From an uncultured Pseudomonadota bacterium (GTDB taxonomy: Bacteria; Desulfobacterota_B; Binatia; UBA9968): a stretch of 6,788 bases of DNA. How positions within the stretch are numbered: the stretch's first letter is position 1; every line of letters starts with the position of its first letter. Where the stretch lies: positions 1 to 6,788 of the forward strand of contig CAMLCX010000265.1 of assembly GCA_946478635.1 (NCBI GenBank). The letters are read 5' to 3'. Made by a program: the position numbers and the translations under genes. Positions 1-6,160 of the stretch are shown here, in pieces. Below the pieces are notes generated by a model. That model did no database searches and was not told the DNA's origin. It saw nothing but the letters and a program-made list of their open reading frames with translations.

Positions 1-101
1 ACATGCGGGAATGACGGTCTTCGGAAAGAAATCAACTTAACGCAGCAAGCTGCGGAGAATATGACCCGCAGCGATTCAAAGTACCCAAAGAGGGCGATTC
101 T
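1..101. other. Leader region upstream of the bicupin gene, with a small hairpin
   Basis: This non-coding stretch holds a short perfect dyad, CGCAG (41-45) and CTGCG (50-54) around a 4-base loop. Its first ~17 bases resemble the end of intergenic palindromic repeats that are common in many environmental genomes, but the rest of such an element would lie outside the window, so this is only a resemblance. A good Shine-Dalgarno sequence, AGAGGG (89-94), sits 7 bases before the ATG at 102. I could not find a convincing -35/-10 pair, so the promoter is probably further upstream. Confidence 0.35.
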
Positions 102-980
102 ATGGGAACCAAATTCAAGGAAGTGAACACGCTGTCATTTATCGGCAATATCGGTCCCAAGACCGAGCGCGTTTGGAAAGAAGTCGACGAAGAAGTCGAC
201 ATCATCGGCTGCAAGGATAAATTCGACCGGCCCTGCCAGTTGATCGCGCCGTTGAATTTACTGAAAAAGGATCTCCCAGGCGACGGCGACACCAAACAGA
301 TCCCGATCTTCATGAACGACGACGTGCGCATCGAACTGATGCACTGCCGTTCCTCGAAGGGCGCGCATGGCCGCCGGCCGGCGGGGTTTTGCGAAACCCA
401 GATCCAGGTGCAAAACAAACGCGTCACCAAGACGACCGAGGGCGACTTCGAACTGGCCGAGGGCGATGTTCTGGTCGTGCCGCCGAACATCAATCACGAG
501 AATGCCGGCGACGGCCCGACCACGCGGCTGGTCGTGTATACACGCAACGCGGTTCAGATCGCTCAAACCTATCCCGTCAAGGAAAGCGTCATCCCGAATA
601 AACAATGTACGCTGCTCAAACCGACGACCGTGCTCGACAAGGTCGAGGAAGGCGGCTCGGGCGGCAAGCATTTCGAGCTGGTGGAAAACGCCGACATCAT
701 GATCGAAACCACGCACCGTTCCGACGCGCAGCGCATCTATCACCGGGGGTTCGGTCAGGACGAGGTCGCCTTTCAACTTTCCGGCCGGCGCGCGACGCTT
801 ACCAACCAGGGCGAGTACATGCTCGATACCGGCGATTTTTTATTGATCCCGCCGGGCACCTCGCACCGCAACATCGGCGACATGGCGACGATCCGCATCA
901 TTCTTTACACCCGGAAGCCAGTGCGGTTGGCGGATGAATTTTTGGAGCGCGCCAAACGAGCCGGACAACTTTACGCGTAA
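102..980 (+). CDS. Double-cupin (bicupin) domain protein, possible metal-dependent dioxygenase
   Basis: A 292-residue cytoplasmic protein with no signal peptide or membrane segment. It contains two cupin barrels. The second (about residues 205-270) has a full set of likely metal ligands: His214, Glu221 and His255, the last in the motif GDFLLIPPGTSHRN, which matches cupin motif 2. The first (about 78-148) has the parallel motif GDVLVVPPNINHEN with His132, and Glu98 aligned to Glu221, but Arg91 stands where the second barrel has His214. His89, two residues earlier, might substitute. Domain 2 is therefore the better candidate metal site. Bicupins of this general build include homogentisate, gentisate and hydroxyanthranilate-type ring-cleaving dioxygenases, as well as isomerases and non-enzymatic members, so the reaction is not assigned. 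The ATG at 102 is supported by AGAGGG seven bases upstream. It is followed on the same strand by a binding-protein gene, which suggests a shared catabolic role. Confidence 0.85.
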   Translation: MGTKFKEVNTLSFIGNIGPKTERVWKEVDEEVDIIGCKDKFDRPCQLIAPLNLLKKDLPGDGDTKQIPIFMNDDVRIELMHCRSSKGAHGRRPAGFCETQIQVQNKRVTKTTEGDFELAEGDVLVVPPNINHENAGDGPTTRLVVYTRNAVQIAQTYPVKESVIPNKQCTLLKPTTVLDKVEEGGSGGKHFELVENADIMIETTHRSDAQRIYHRGFGQDEVAFQLSGRRATLTNQGEYMLDTGDFLLIPPGTSHRNIGDMATIRIILYTRKPVRLADEFLERAKRAGQLYA

Positions 981-1039
981 TCGGGGTTGACGCAGAATAG
1001 GTTTAATTCGTGGCGATGGCAGCAGCTCAGTCGAAGTGC

Positions 1040-1126
1040 AAATCCCCCTGTATCCCCCTTTTTCAAAGGGGGATTTTCTCCATCGGATCCAACCCCTCTT
1101 TGAAAAAGAGGGGAAGGGGAGATTTT
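1040..1126. repeat. Palindromic intergenic repeat with two hairpins (MITE/REP-like)
   Basis: Two perfect stem-loops sit side by side. The first pairs ATCCCCCTTT (1052-1061) with AAAGGGGGAT (1065-1074) around a TTC loop. The second pairs CCCCTCTTT (1093-1101) with AAAGAGGGG (1105-1113) around GAA. The outer flanks, AAATCCCCCT (1040-1049) and AGGGGAGATTT (1115-1125), are also nearly complementary, so the whole unit can fold as a closed stem bearing two hairpins. Elements built on a CCCCCTTTxxxAAAGGGGG core are, from general knowledge, widespread intergenic repeats in diverse bacteria. It occupies most of the 185-base gap between the bicupin and binding-protein genes, where it could also act as a transcription attenuator or RNA-stability element. 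No transposase is seen and no target-site duplication could be confirmed. Confidence 0.8.
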
Positions 1127-1165
1127 CGGAAAAGCCAACACAAGAACAAGCGGCAAAACTTTTCG

Positions 1166-2137
1166 ATGGGTATAGGCAGCATAATTTACTGCTGTCTTTT
1201 GCTCGCCGGCCAAGCCTTCGCCGCCGCGCCCGAGAGCATCCGGGTTTCCTACGCCACGCTGAGCGCTGCTTACATGGACCATATCTGCGCCATGGACAAA
1301 GGCTATCTGCGCGAGGAGGGACTGACCATAGAAGTGATTCGCGCTCCAGGCGGTGTGGCGACTCCCGGTCTTTTGTCGGGACAATTTCAATTCAGCAGCT
1401 CGGCGAGCTCATCGCTGAGCGCGGCCGTGCGCGGCGGCCCGCTCAAGATCGTCTACACCAACCTTTCCCGGCCGAGCTACACCTTGGTGGCGGTCAAACC
1501 GGAAATCACTTCAGCCAAAGACTTGATCGGGAAAAAAATCGCCATCAACAGCTTCGGCGATACCGGCCATCTATCGACGATGCTCTATCTTAAAAAAATG
1601 GGCGTGAACCCGTCGTCCGTGCTGTTCATCGCCGTCGGGCGAAACGAGGTCCGTTTCCCCGCCCTTCGCACCGGCGCCATCGACGCCGCCCCGCTGGTGC
1701 CGCGGGACATGGTGGTTTTGAAAGACCAGAAGCACGTGATCCTGGCTGACTTGGGCAAGGAAATTCAGCTCGTGTGGAACGGCGTTTCGGTCTCCAACAG
1801 GCTCTTGTCGGAAAATCCGCAGCTGGTGGAGCGATTCCTGCGCGGCCTGGCGAAGGGACGAGAGTTTGCCCGGCGTTACCGCGAAGAGACCGTCGCGCTG
1901 ATCAGCAAGCGTGATCCTTCTTCTCTGGACGCCATTAAGGTCGATTACGACGTGACCAAAGCGAGCATGACCGAGGACGGGTCGCTGCCCGATGATGTTC
2001 TGCGAGAGGAAGTCGCCACCCGCGCAGAGCTGACCAAAGCGGCGAGTGTGCCGAGCATATCGGCCGTGTTTGATTACAGCATTACCAGAAAAAACTACGC
2101 GCAGCTAAAAGCCGCGGGCTGGCAGCCCGCTCGATGA
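1166..2137 (+). CDS. NMT1/THI5-like ABC transporter substrate-binding protein, exported
   Basis: A 323-residue protein with an N-terminal hydrophobic segment (about residues 5-18) and a likely signal-peptidase site after AFA (17-19), so it is expected in the periplasm. The mature part begins with IRVSYATLS and carries family hallmarks of the NMT1/THI5/SsuA-type periplasmic-binding fold: a DKGYLREEGLTIEVI segment (44-58), the PGGVATPGLLSGQ turn (61-73), a Ser-rich ligand-loop region (77-84) and a KDLIGKKIAI hinge segment. It is clearly paralogous to the leftward gene ending at 5126. The frame stays open upstream to a GTG at 1010, but that extension would translate the palindromic repeat, so ATG 1166 is preferred. 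This start has no good Shine-Dalgarno site and its signal peptide lacks the usual positive n-region, so the start is uncertain. Neither permease nor ATPase is nearby. The ligand is unknown; this family includes sulfonate, pyrimidine and aromatic-acid binders. Confidence 0.85.
   Translation: MGIGSIIYCCLLLAGQAFAAAPESIRVSYATLSAAYMDHICAMDKGYLREEGLTIEVIRAPGGVATPGLLSGQFQFSSSASSSLSAAVRGGPLKIVYTNLSRPSYTLVAVKPEITSAKDLIGKKIAINSFGDTGHLSTMLYLKKMGVNPSSVLFIAVGRNEVRFPALRTGAIDAAPLVPRDMVVLKDQKHVILADLGKEIQLVWNGVSVSNRLLSENPQLVERFLRGLAKGREFARRYREETVALISKRDPSSLDAIKVDYDVTKASMTEDGSLPDDVLREEVATRAELTKAASVPSISAVFDYSITRKNYAQLKAAGWQPAR
2114..2130 (+). repeat. Perfect hairpin at the end of the binding-protein gene
   Basis: GCGGGCT (2114-2120) pairs exactly with AGCCCGC (2124-2130) around a 3-base GGC loop. 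It encodes the last residues of the binding protein and ends 4 bases before its stop codon and 11 bases before the SDR start. There is no T-tract, so it is not a classical terminator. It could modulate read-through or translational coupling into the SDR gene, or be a small remnant of an intergenic repeat that now forms the protein's C-terminus. Confidence 0.5.
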
Positions 2138-2141
2138 GGCC

Positions 2142-2963
2142 ATGAAGCTCGAAGGGAAAATAGCTATCGTCACCGGTTGCAACGGCGAGTTCGGCTCGGC
2201 CATCGTGCCGGGTTTTGCGGTCGAAGGGTGCGACGTCGCCTGCGTGGATTTCAAGCAGGCCGATGCAGATATCGCGGCGGAAAAAGTGCGGCAAAAAGGC
2301 CGGCGCGCGCTGGCGATTGCCACCGACCTGCGTAAAGGTGCCGAAGTCGAGGCGATGGTGCAGCAAGTCATCGCCGCCTTCGGGCGCATCGACATCCTGG
2401 TCAACACGACCATGGCTTCGCACAACCAGGAGTTTTTGAATTTCAAGGAAGAAGACTTCGACGATTCGCTCAGCCGGGGCGTGAAGAGTTACTTTCTTAC
2501 CTGCCAGGCGGTGGCGCGGCAGATGGTGAAGCGGCGCCGCGGTAAGATCATCAACCTCAGTTCCATCGTCGGCGTGCTCGGTCCCGGCCAGGCGGCGTCG
2601 TGGACGGCCGATCGCGGCGGGGTCAACGGACTCACCCGCGCCGCGGCGCACGCGCTGGGATTTTATGGCATCAACGTAAATGCGGTCGCGCGCGGCAACA
2701 CCGCGCGCAAGCCTTACAATGCTGGCGTCCTAGAGCGAGTCCGCAGGCTGCCGCTGGGACGGACGGAAACTGCCGAAGACATGGTCGAGCCCTGCGTTTT
2801 TCTCGCTTCCGAGGGCTCCAGTTATGTGACGGGAACGATCCTTTACGTCGACGGCGGCTACACCGTCGCCGGCGTCACCGACGACCGCTTCCGCCCGGAG
2901 TGGGCCCGCAAAGGCGCCGAAGAAGACAAACAGCCTCTCAAGATTAACGATACTACGAAATGA
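2142..2963 (+). CDS. Short-chain dehydrogenase/reductase homologue lacking the catalytic Tyr-Lys pair
   Basis: A 273-residue protein with the full classical SDR layout: an N-terminal Rossmann start (residues 5-22), Asp36 at the end of the second strand (suggesting NAD rather than NADP), Asp62, the INLSSIVG strand with catalytic-type Ser141, and the C-terminal YVDGGYT signature. However, aligned to classical SDRs such as FabG, Tyr of YxxxK is Trp154 and Lys is Arg158 (WTADR, exactly 13 residues after Ser141). The tetrad Asn is Gly113, the TGxxxGxG motif has Glu16 for its second Gly, NNAG is NTTM (88-91), and the Pro of the PG motif is Arg184. Normal proton-relay chemistry is therefore doubtful. 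A charged tail of about 30 residues follows the fold. The frame is undamaged, so this is not a recent pseudogene. It starts 4 bases after the binding-protein stop; GAGG (2136-2139) overlaps that stop but is unusually close to the ATG, suggesting coupled translation. Confidence 0.88.
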   Translation: MKLEGKIAIVTGCNGEFGSAIVPGFAVEGCDVACVDFKQADADIAAEKVRQKGRRALAIATDLRKGAEVEAMVQQVIAAFGRIDILVNTTMASHNQEFLNFKEEDFDDSLSRGVKSYFLTCQAVARQMVKRRRGKIINLSSIVGVLGPGQAASWTADRGGVNGLTRAAAHALGFYGINVNAVARGNTARKPYNAGVLERVRRLPLGRTETAEDMVEPCVFLASEGSSYVTGTILYVDGGYTVAGVTDDRFRPEWARKGAEEDKQPLKINDTTK

Positions 2964-2971
2964 GATTGTAG

Positions 2972-3004
2972 GGTGGGTGGAGGCGCGCAGCGCCGATACC
3001 CACC
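2972..3004 (+). terminator. Hairpin just after the SDR stop, possible terminator or repeat
   Basis: An outer stem pairs GGTGGGT (2972-2978) with ACCCACC (2998-3004), and an inner stem pairs GGCGC (2982-2986) with GCGCC (2990-2994) around a GCA loop. It begins 8 bases after the SDR stop in the gap between convergent genes, where a terminator is expected. No T-tract follows, so it may instead be a member of the GGTGGGT...ACCCACC family of dispersed intergenic palindromes, acting as an RNA 3'-end stabiliser or factor-assisted terminator. Confidence 0.5.
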
Positions 3005-3050
3005 GTGGGGAACGACGGGTATCGCTAAAGCTCAACTCATCCTTCCCCAG

Positions 3051-3118
3051 TGTCATTTCGAGCGAAGCGAGAAATCCAGATCCCTCACATACGTTCGGGA
3101 TGACAAAACGTGAGGGAT
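3051..3118. repeat. Dispersed palindromic repeat in the convergent gap
   Basis: A 55-base unit is bounded by TGTCAT (3051-3056) and its reverse complement ATGACA (3100-3105). The left part contains TTTCGAGCGAAGCGAGAAAT, a string I recognise from repeats found in intergenic regions of many unrelated bacterial genomes. Overlapping its right end, ATCCCTCAC (3080-3088) pairs with GTGAGGGAT (3110-3118) across a 21-base loop. This second stem ends 6 bases short of the stop codon of the leftward decarboxylase-like gene, so it could serve as that operon's transcript end. No coding potential is evident. Confidence 0.65.
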
Positions 3119-3124
3119 GGATTC

Positions 3125-4096
3125 TCATAACCCCGCTTCGTCCGCCAGCGCGCTCTCAACAAACAGATCTTTAATATCCAGTCTGCGATCCGTCACCCCC
3201 ACCATCTCCGCGTAACGGATCATCGTTTCCAGAACAACCCGGTTGTCCTTAATATTGTAAGGCCAGGCATCTTCGCCGAAGAGATCTCTCTCCTCCTCCA
3301 GCTCGGCGCCGTACCAGGCGAGGAAGGACCGGCGCGTGTCGCTCACGTGTTTGATCCCAATCTCCTTTGCTTTGGTGAAAGCATCGACGAGACTTTTGGC
3401 CGCCCAAGGATGTCGCTCCAGGATGGAGTTTTTCACGACGACGACATGGCGGATCGGAAAAATTTTCGTGCGGAGATAATATTCTTTTTCGATCTCGCGG
3501 AAATTCGGCCAAAGGCGGCGTACTCTGGGAATTTGACGCGTGTGCTTTTGGGTGATTTCCGGCAGCATGCAGGCGTCGATGGCGCCGTGCGGCAAAACGT
3601 CTTCGATCTTTTGCCCTCTCGGCAAGCGCTCGTATTCCATCCACTCCGGCGGCTCCCAGCCGGGAACTTGCTCCTGCTGATTGGTGCGAATGCGCAGCGA
3701 GCGCGCCGGCACGCCGTAATGTTCCTGAAGAATGCCGCGCATCCACAGCGACACCGGGTTGAAATGAGCGCGCATGCCGATAGTCTTACCGGCAAAATCC
3801 TCGGGCTTTTCGATGCCGCTCGTCGAGCCAATGAGCACGTTGCCGTGGCAGAATTTGCGGTGTGGAAACACCGGAATCGCCGTGAACGGCGCGCCGCGGC
3901 CCATCCAGCCGAGAAACACGCCCATCTGAAGCTCACAGACATCGAATTCGAGATCGCGCGAAAACCGCCGGTGGCGCTCTTCCGATGGCAGCGAGACGAT
4001 AGCCAACTCGATGCCTTCCGCCTTTACGGTACCGTCGACCAGAAAGCGCGTTCGATCGTATTCGTTGCAGGACAGAGTGAGGCGCAGCGGTTCCAT
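3125..4096 (-). CDS. 4,5-dihydroxyphthalate decarboxylase-family protein
   Basis: A 323-residue protein without a signal peptide, so presumably cytoplasmic. The overall pattern matches the 4,5-dihydroxyphthalate decarboxylase (Pht5-like) family: LRLTLSCNEYDRT at 4-16, EGIEL (27-31), FDVCELQMG (51-59), AIPVFPHRKF (73-82), PEDFAGKTIGM (98-108), WMRGILQEHYGV (118-129), GAIDACM (171-177), a PNFREIEKEYYLRT segment (197-210), ERHPW (227-231) and FGEDAWPY (273-280). Its length is normal for the family. The characterised member converts 4,5-dihydroxyphthalate to protocatechuate in phthalate breakdown, and the family shares the periplasmic-binding-protein type II fold. Many homologues in environmental genomes have no tested substrate, so phthalate itself is not claimed; no phthalate dioxygenase is present here. 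It is the last gene of a leftward operon, starting one base after the LLM oxidoreductase stop. Confidence 0.85.
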   Translation of the reverse strand: MEPLRLTLSCNEYDRTRFLVDGTVKAEGIELAIVSLPSEERHRRFSRDLEFDVCELQMGVFLGWMGRGAPFTAIPVFPHRKFCHGNVLIGSTSGIEKPEDFAGKTIGMRAHFNPVSLWMRGILQEHYGVPARSLRIRTNQQEQVPGWEPPEWMEYERLPRGQKIEDVLPHGAIDACMLPEITQKHTRQIPRVRRLWPNFREIEKEYYLRTKIFPIRHVVVVKNSILERHPWAAKSLVDAFTKAKEIGIKHVSDTRRSFLAWYGAELEEERDLFGEDAWPYNIKDNRVVLETMIRYAEMVGVTDRRLDIKDLFVESALADEAGL

Positions 4097-4104
4097 ATCA
4101 CCTC
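4097..4104 (-). promoter_or_regulatory. Strong Shine-Dalgarno overlapping the upstream stop codon
   Basis: On the minus strand GAGGTGAT lies directly before the ATG at 4096. It matches an extended stretch of the anti-Shine-Dalgarno complement (GGAGGTGAT) and overlaps the TGA stop of the LLM gene (4100-4098). The arrangement fixes the decarboxylase-like start and implies that terminating ribosomes reinitiate there. Confidence 0.7.
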
Positions 4105-5051
4105 GACAGTTGCGGTTTGATTTCGTTCAACAAGAGCCGCGCCTGGCCGCGCGGATCATCCGAAGCGATGCGCGCGATGATCGCCGTCAGTCCGGCTTCG
4201 GCATATCCTTTTAACAGGCTCACGCATTCCGCCGGCGTGCCGAAAATGGTGAAGTGGTAACTGATTTTTTCTTTGGGTTGCTGGAAAAATCGCTCCATCC
4301 ACTGCCAACCTTCGCGTCGCGCGCGCTCGCCGTCGCTTTGAATATTGAACGTCGCGTAGAGGGCGCTTACCGGACACTTTCCGGCGCGGCCGTGCTCACC
4401 AGCATATTGATCGATCTTGGCGCGCGCCGCGGCGAACCGCTCCAGCGTCGGCGCCAGTGTGACCCAGCCGTCGCCCAGCCGCCCGACCCGTTTGAAACCG
4501 TTCTCGTTTCGGTCCGCCGCAATCCAGATTGGTATCCCGGGCTTTTGCGCCGGATGAGGCAAGATTCCGACATCGTTCAATTTGTAATAACGGCCATTGT
4601 AGTCTATCGATTTCTCGCTCCACAGCCAGCGCATGATCTCGATGGACTCTCCCAGTCGCCCGGCCTTCTCCTGGGGCGGCACGCCGCAGGCGGCGAACTG
4701 GCGTTGAATGTAGTCTCGCGTGGGCCCGACGCTGACGCCGAGAATAATCCGGCCTTTCGAGATGACATCCAGCGTGGCGAGGGAGTGGGCCAGCAACACC
4801 GGATTCCGCAGCGCCGGGAGCATGGGAACGGCGCCAATGCGAATACTGTTCGTGCGCGCCGCCAGAGCCGCCATCGTGGTGAGACAATCGCCGCGCGCTT
4901 TCTCCAACACCGTGACGCTGTCACCCAACCAGATATGGTCGAACCCCAGCTCTTCCGCCTGAGCCGCGTCGGACCAGAGCTGTTCGAAATTATTCGCCGC
5001 GTCCTCCTGGCGAACGATCTGCCGCGTATGCAACAACAAGCCGATATCCAT
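4098..5051 (-). CDS. LLM-class flavin-dependent oxidoreductase (luciferase-like)
   Basis: A 317-residue cytoplasmic protein with the bacterial luciferase-like TIM-barrel pattern: an N-terminal strand MDIGLLLHTRQ, the GFDHIWLGDS segment (36-45), RIGAVPMLPALRNPVLLAHS (71-90) running into LATLDVISKGRIILGVSVGP (91-110), GRLGESIEIMRWLWSE (131-146), YNGRYYKL (151-158), PIWIAAD (174-180), GRLGDGWV (190-197) and a C-terminal GTPAECVSLLKGYAEAGLT (271-289). Family members use FMN or F420 for monooxygenation or hydride transfer on small organic compounds; which cofactor is used cannot be decided from these motifs. The gene is the middle member of a leftward operon: it starts 74 bases after the binding-protein stop and ends one base before the decarboxylase-like ATG. 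No strong Shine-Dalgarno precedes the ATG at 5051; a GAGGGG lies about 12 bases upstream. Its substrate may be the ligand of the neighbouring binding protein. Confidence 0.9.
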   Translation of the reverse strand: MDIGLLLHTRQIVRQEDAANNFEQLWSDAAQAEELGFDHIWLGDSVTVLEKARGDCLTTMAALAARTNSIRIGAVPMLPALRNPVLLAHSLATLDVISKGRIILGVSVGPTRDYIQRQFAACGVPPQEKAGRLGESIEIMRWLWSEKSIDYNGRYYKLNDVGILPHPAQKPGIPIWIAADRNENGFKRVGRLGDGWVTLAPTLERFAAARAKIDQYAGEHGRAGKCPVSALYATFNIQSDGERARREGWQWMERFFQQPKEKISYHFTIFGTPAECVSLLKGYAEAGLTAIIARIASDDPRGQARLLLNEIKPQLSR

Positions 5052-5125
5052 CTTCAGTTACAACCCCTCGTTCTATGCCGAAGTCGCCGAGGACGTGCCA
5101 GCCCCCTCTGTCGACTAACCACTGA

Positions 5126-6136
5126 CTACTTATTCCTCGCCCGATCGAGGTCCGTCTCGCGCAGCTCCTTGTAGACTTCCCGCACCAGCCGGAAATCGAA
5201 CACCTCTTGGGGCGCTACGTCCTTCTGAATTCCCAACGCGCGCCGGCCGATGTCGATGTCGGACTTTTGCGTTTCCAGATCTTCCGTGCCGTCCTGAGTC
5301 ATCATCTCCATGGTGGCGTCATAATCCGCGCTGCGCACATCGTCCGGCGAGCGATCGTACTTTTTCCCCAGCGCCAGGGACTGGGTTTTGTTTCGTTTCA
5401 GAAACTCACGCCCCTTGACCGTGGCACGGAGAAAGCGCCGCGTGAGATCCGGCCGTTTGACGAGCAGCTCTTCCGACGTCGCCAGGCCGGTGTAGAGCAT
5501 TTTTATCTCCCTGCCGATATTGGCCACTTCGTGAACCGGATGCCCGCGCGTCTGCAGCAAATGAGAGTCAGCGAAACCGAGCACAACCGAATCCACGTTG
5601 CGCGTGAGGAGCGAAGTGAGGCGCCCGGAAGTCCCGAGAGCGATCCAAATTACGTCTCTCACCGGATCCATGCCGTGTTTGCGCAGCAGCAGATTGGCCG
5701 CCCCCTCCATGGTGTCGCCGCGCGACGCCACGCCGATCCCCCTGCCGCGCAGCTCGGCAACTCTGCGAATTTCGTCGCGCCAGCTCCACAAACGATACAG
5801 CGGCCGATCGAGATTCACGTAGACGACCTTGAGCTTGATGCCGCGCAGGCTGGCGTTGAGCGAGGAACCGGAGGAGGTGCTGAAATGAAGGTCACCGGCC
5901 ACCAGCGCCTGGGTCGCCAGGCCGCCGGGCATGGCAATGATCTCGATGTTCAATCCTTCATCCTGATAGAAACCCAATTCCCTGGCGATGAAATGCGGAT
6001 AATAAATCGCGCCGAAACTCGCAAACGAGACGCGAATATTTTCAGCCTTCGGGCTTTGCGCGCCACACGGTAGTGTCCAAACGCCGAGCAGCGCCGCGAG
6101 TGCAGCGGCCAATCTTCGAAGCTTCATAATTTTCAT
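5126..6136 (-). CDS. NMT1/THI5-like ABC transporter substrate-binding protein, exported
   Basis: A 336-residue protein with a standard Sec signal peptide: positive n-region (K2, K5, R7, R8), hydrophobic core (about 9-20) and a plausible cleavage after CGA (24-26). The Cys24 context, TLPC, does not match a normal lipobox, so a free periplasmic protein is favoured. The mature part parallels the rightward binding protein segment by segment: IRVSFASFGAIY, LGFYQDEGLNIEII, the MPGGLATQALVAGDLHFSTS turn, RFLRATVKGREFLKR and a DYDATMEMMTQDGT region. The two are clear paralogues. The frame stays open upstream to 6454, but that part lies antisense to the VOC gene. ATG 6136 has GAGAGG eight bases upstream; ATG 6142 and 6127 are alternatives. 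It heads a leftward operon with the LLM oxidoreductase and the decarboxylase-like gene. No permease or ATPase is present, and the ligand is unknown. Confidence 0.87.
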   Translation of the reverse strand: MKIMKLRRLAAALAALLGVWTLPCGAQSPKAENIRVSFASFGAIYYPHFIARELGFYQDEGLNIEIIAMPGGLATQALVAGDLHFSTSSGSSLNASLRGIKLKVVYVNLDRPLYRLWSWRDEIRRVAELRGRGIGVASRGDTMEGAANLLLRKHGMDPVRDVIWIALGTSGRLTSLLTRNVDSVVLGFADSHLLQTRGHPVHEVANIGREIKMLYTGLATSEELLVKRPDLTRRFLRATVKGREFLKRNKTQSLALGKKYDRSPDDVRSADYDATMEMMTQDGTEDLETQKSDIDIGRRALGIQKDVAPQEVFDFRLVREVYKELRETDLDRARNK

Positions 6137-6144
6137 TGGCATAA

Positions 6145-6150
6145 CCTCTC
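6145..6150 (-). promoter_or_regulatory. Ribosome-binding site that sets the start at 6136
   Basis: GAGAGG on the minus strand lies 8 bases before the ATG at 6136 and only 2 bases before the ATG at 6142. The spacing favours 6136, which also gives a compact signal peptide beginning MKIMKLRR. Confidence 0.6.
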
Positions 6151-6160
6151 GGCGCGTCCT

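Noticed and set aside
1010..1165. N-terminal extension of the rightward binding protein from GTG 1010
   Set aside because: It would translate the palindromic repeat and place 52 residues before the signal peptide. Not excluded entirely, so it is kept as a finding, but not used as the called start.
2964..3124. CRISPR array or tRNA in the repeat-rich gap
   Set aside because: There are no regularly spaced direct repeats and no cloverleaf; the repeats are single palindromes of different families.
2730..3128. 132-codon leftward open frame covering the convergent gap
   Set aside because: It overlaps the SDR 3' end antisense and runs through two palindromic repeats, so it is not a plausible gene.
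3347..4120. 257-codon rightward open frame opposite the decarboxylase-like gene
   Set aside because: Shadow of a gene with many conserved family segments; no ribosome site or recognisable domain.
5052..5125. Possible terminator or separate promoter between the second binding-protein and LLM genes
   Set aside because: No stable stem with a T-tract and no convincing -35/-10 pair could be found in these 74 bases, so the genes are treated as one operon.
4254..5174. Long 306-codon rightward open frame opposite the LLM gene
   Set aside because: It is the antisense shadow of the LLM gene and shows no family motif.
5207..6073. 288-codon rightward open frame opposite the second binding protein
   Set aside because: The opposite strand encodes a clear NMT1-family protein with a signal peptide; this frame is Arg/Ala-rich shadow translation typical of GC-rich DNA.
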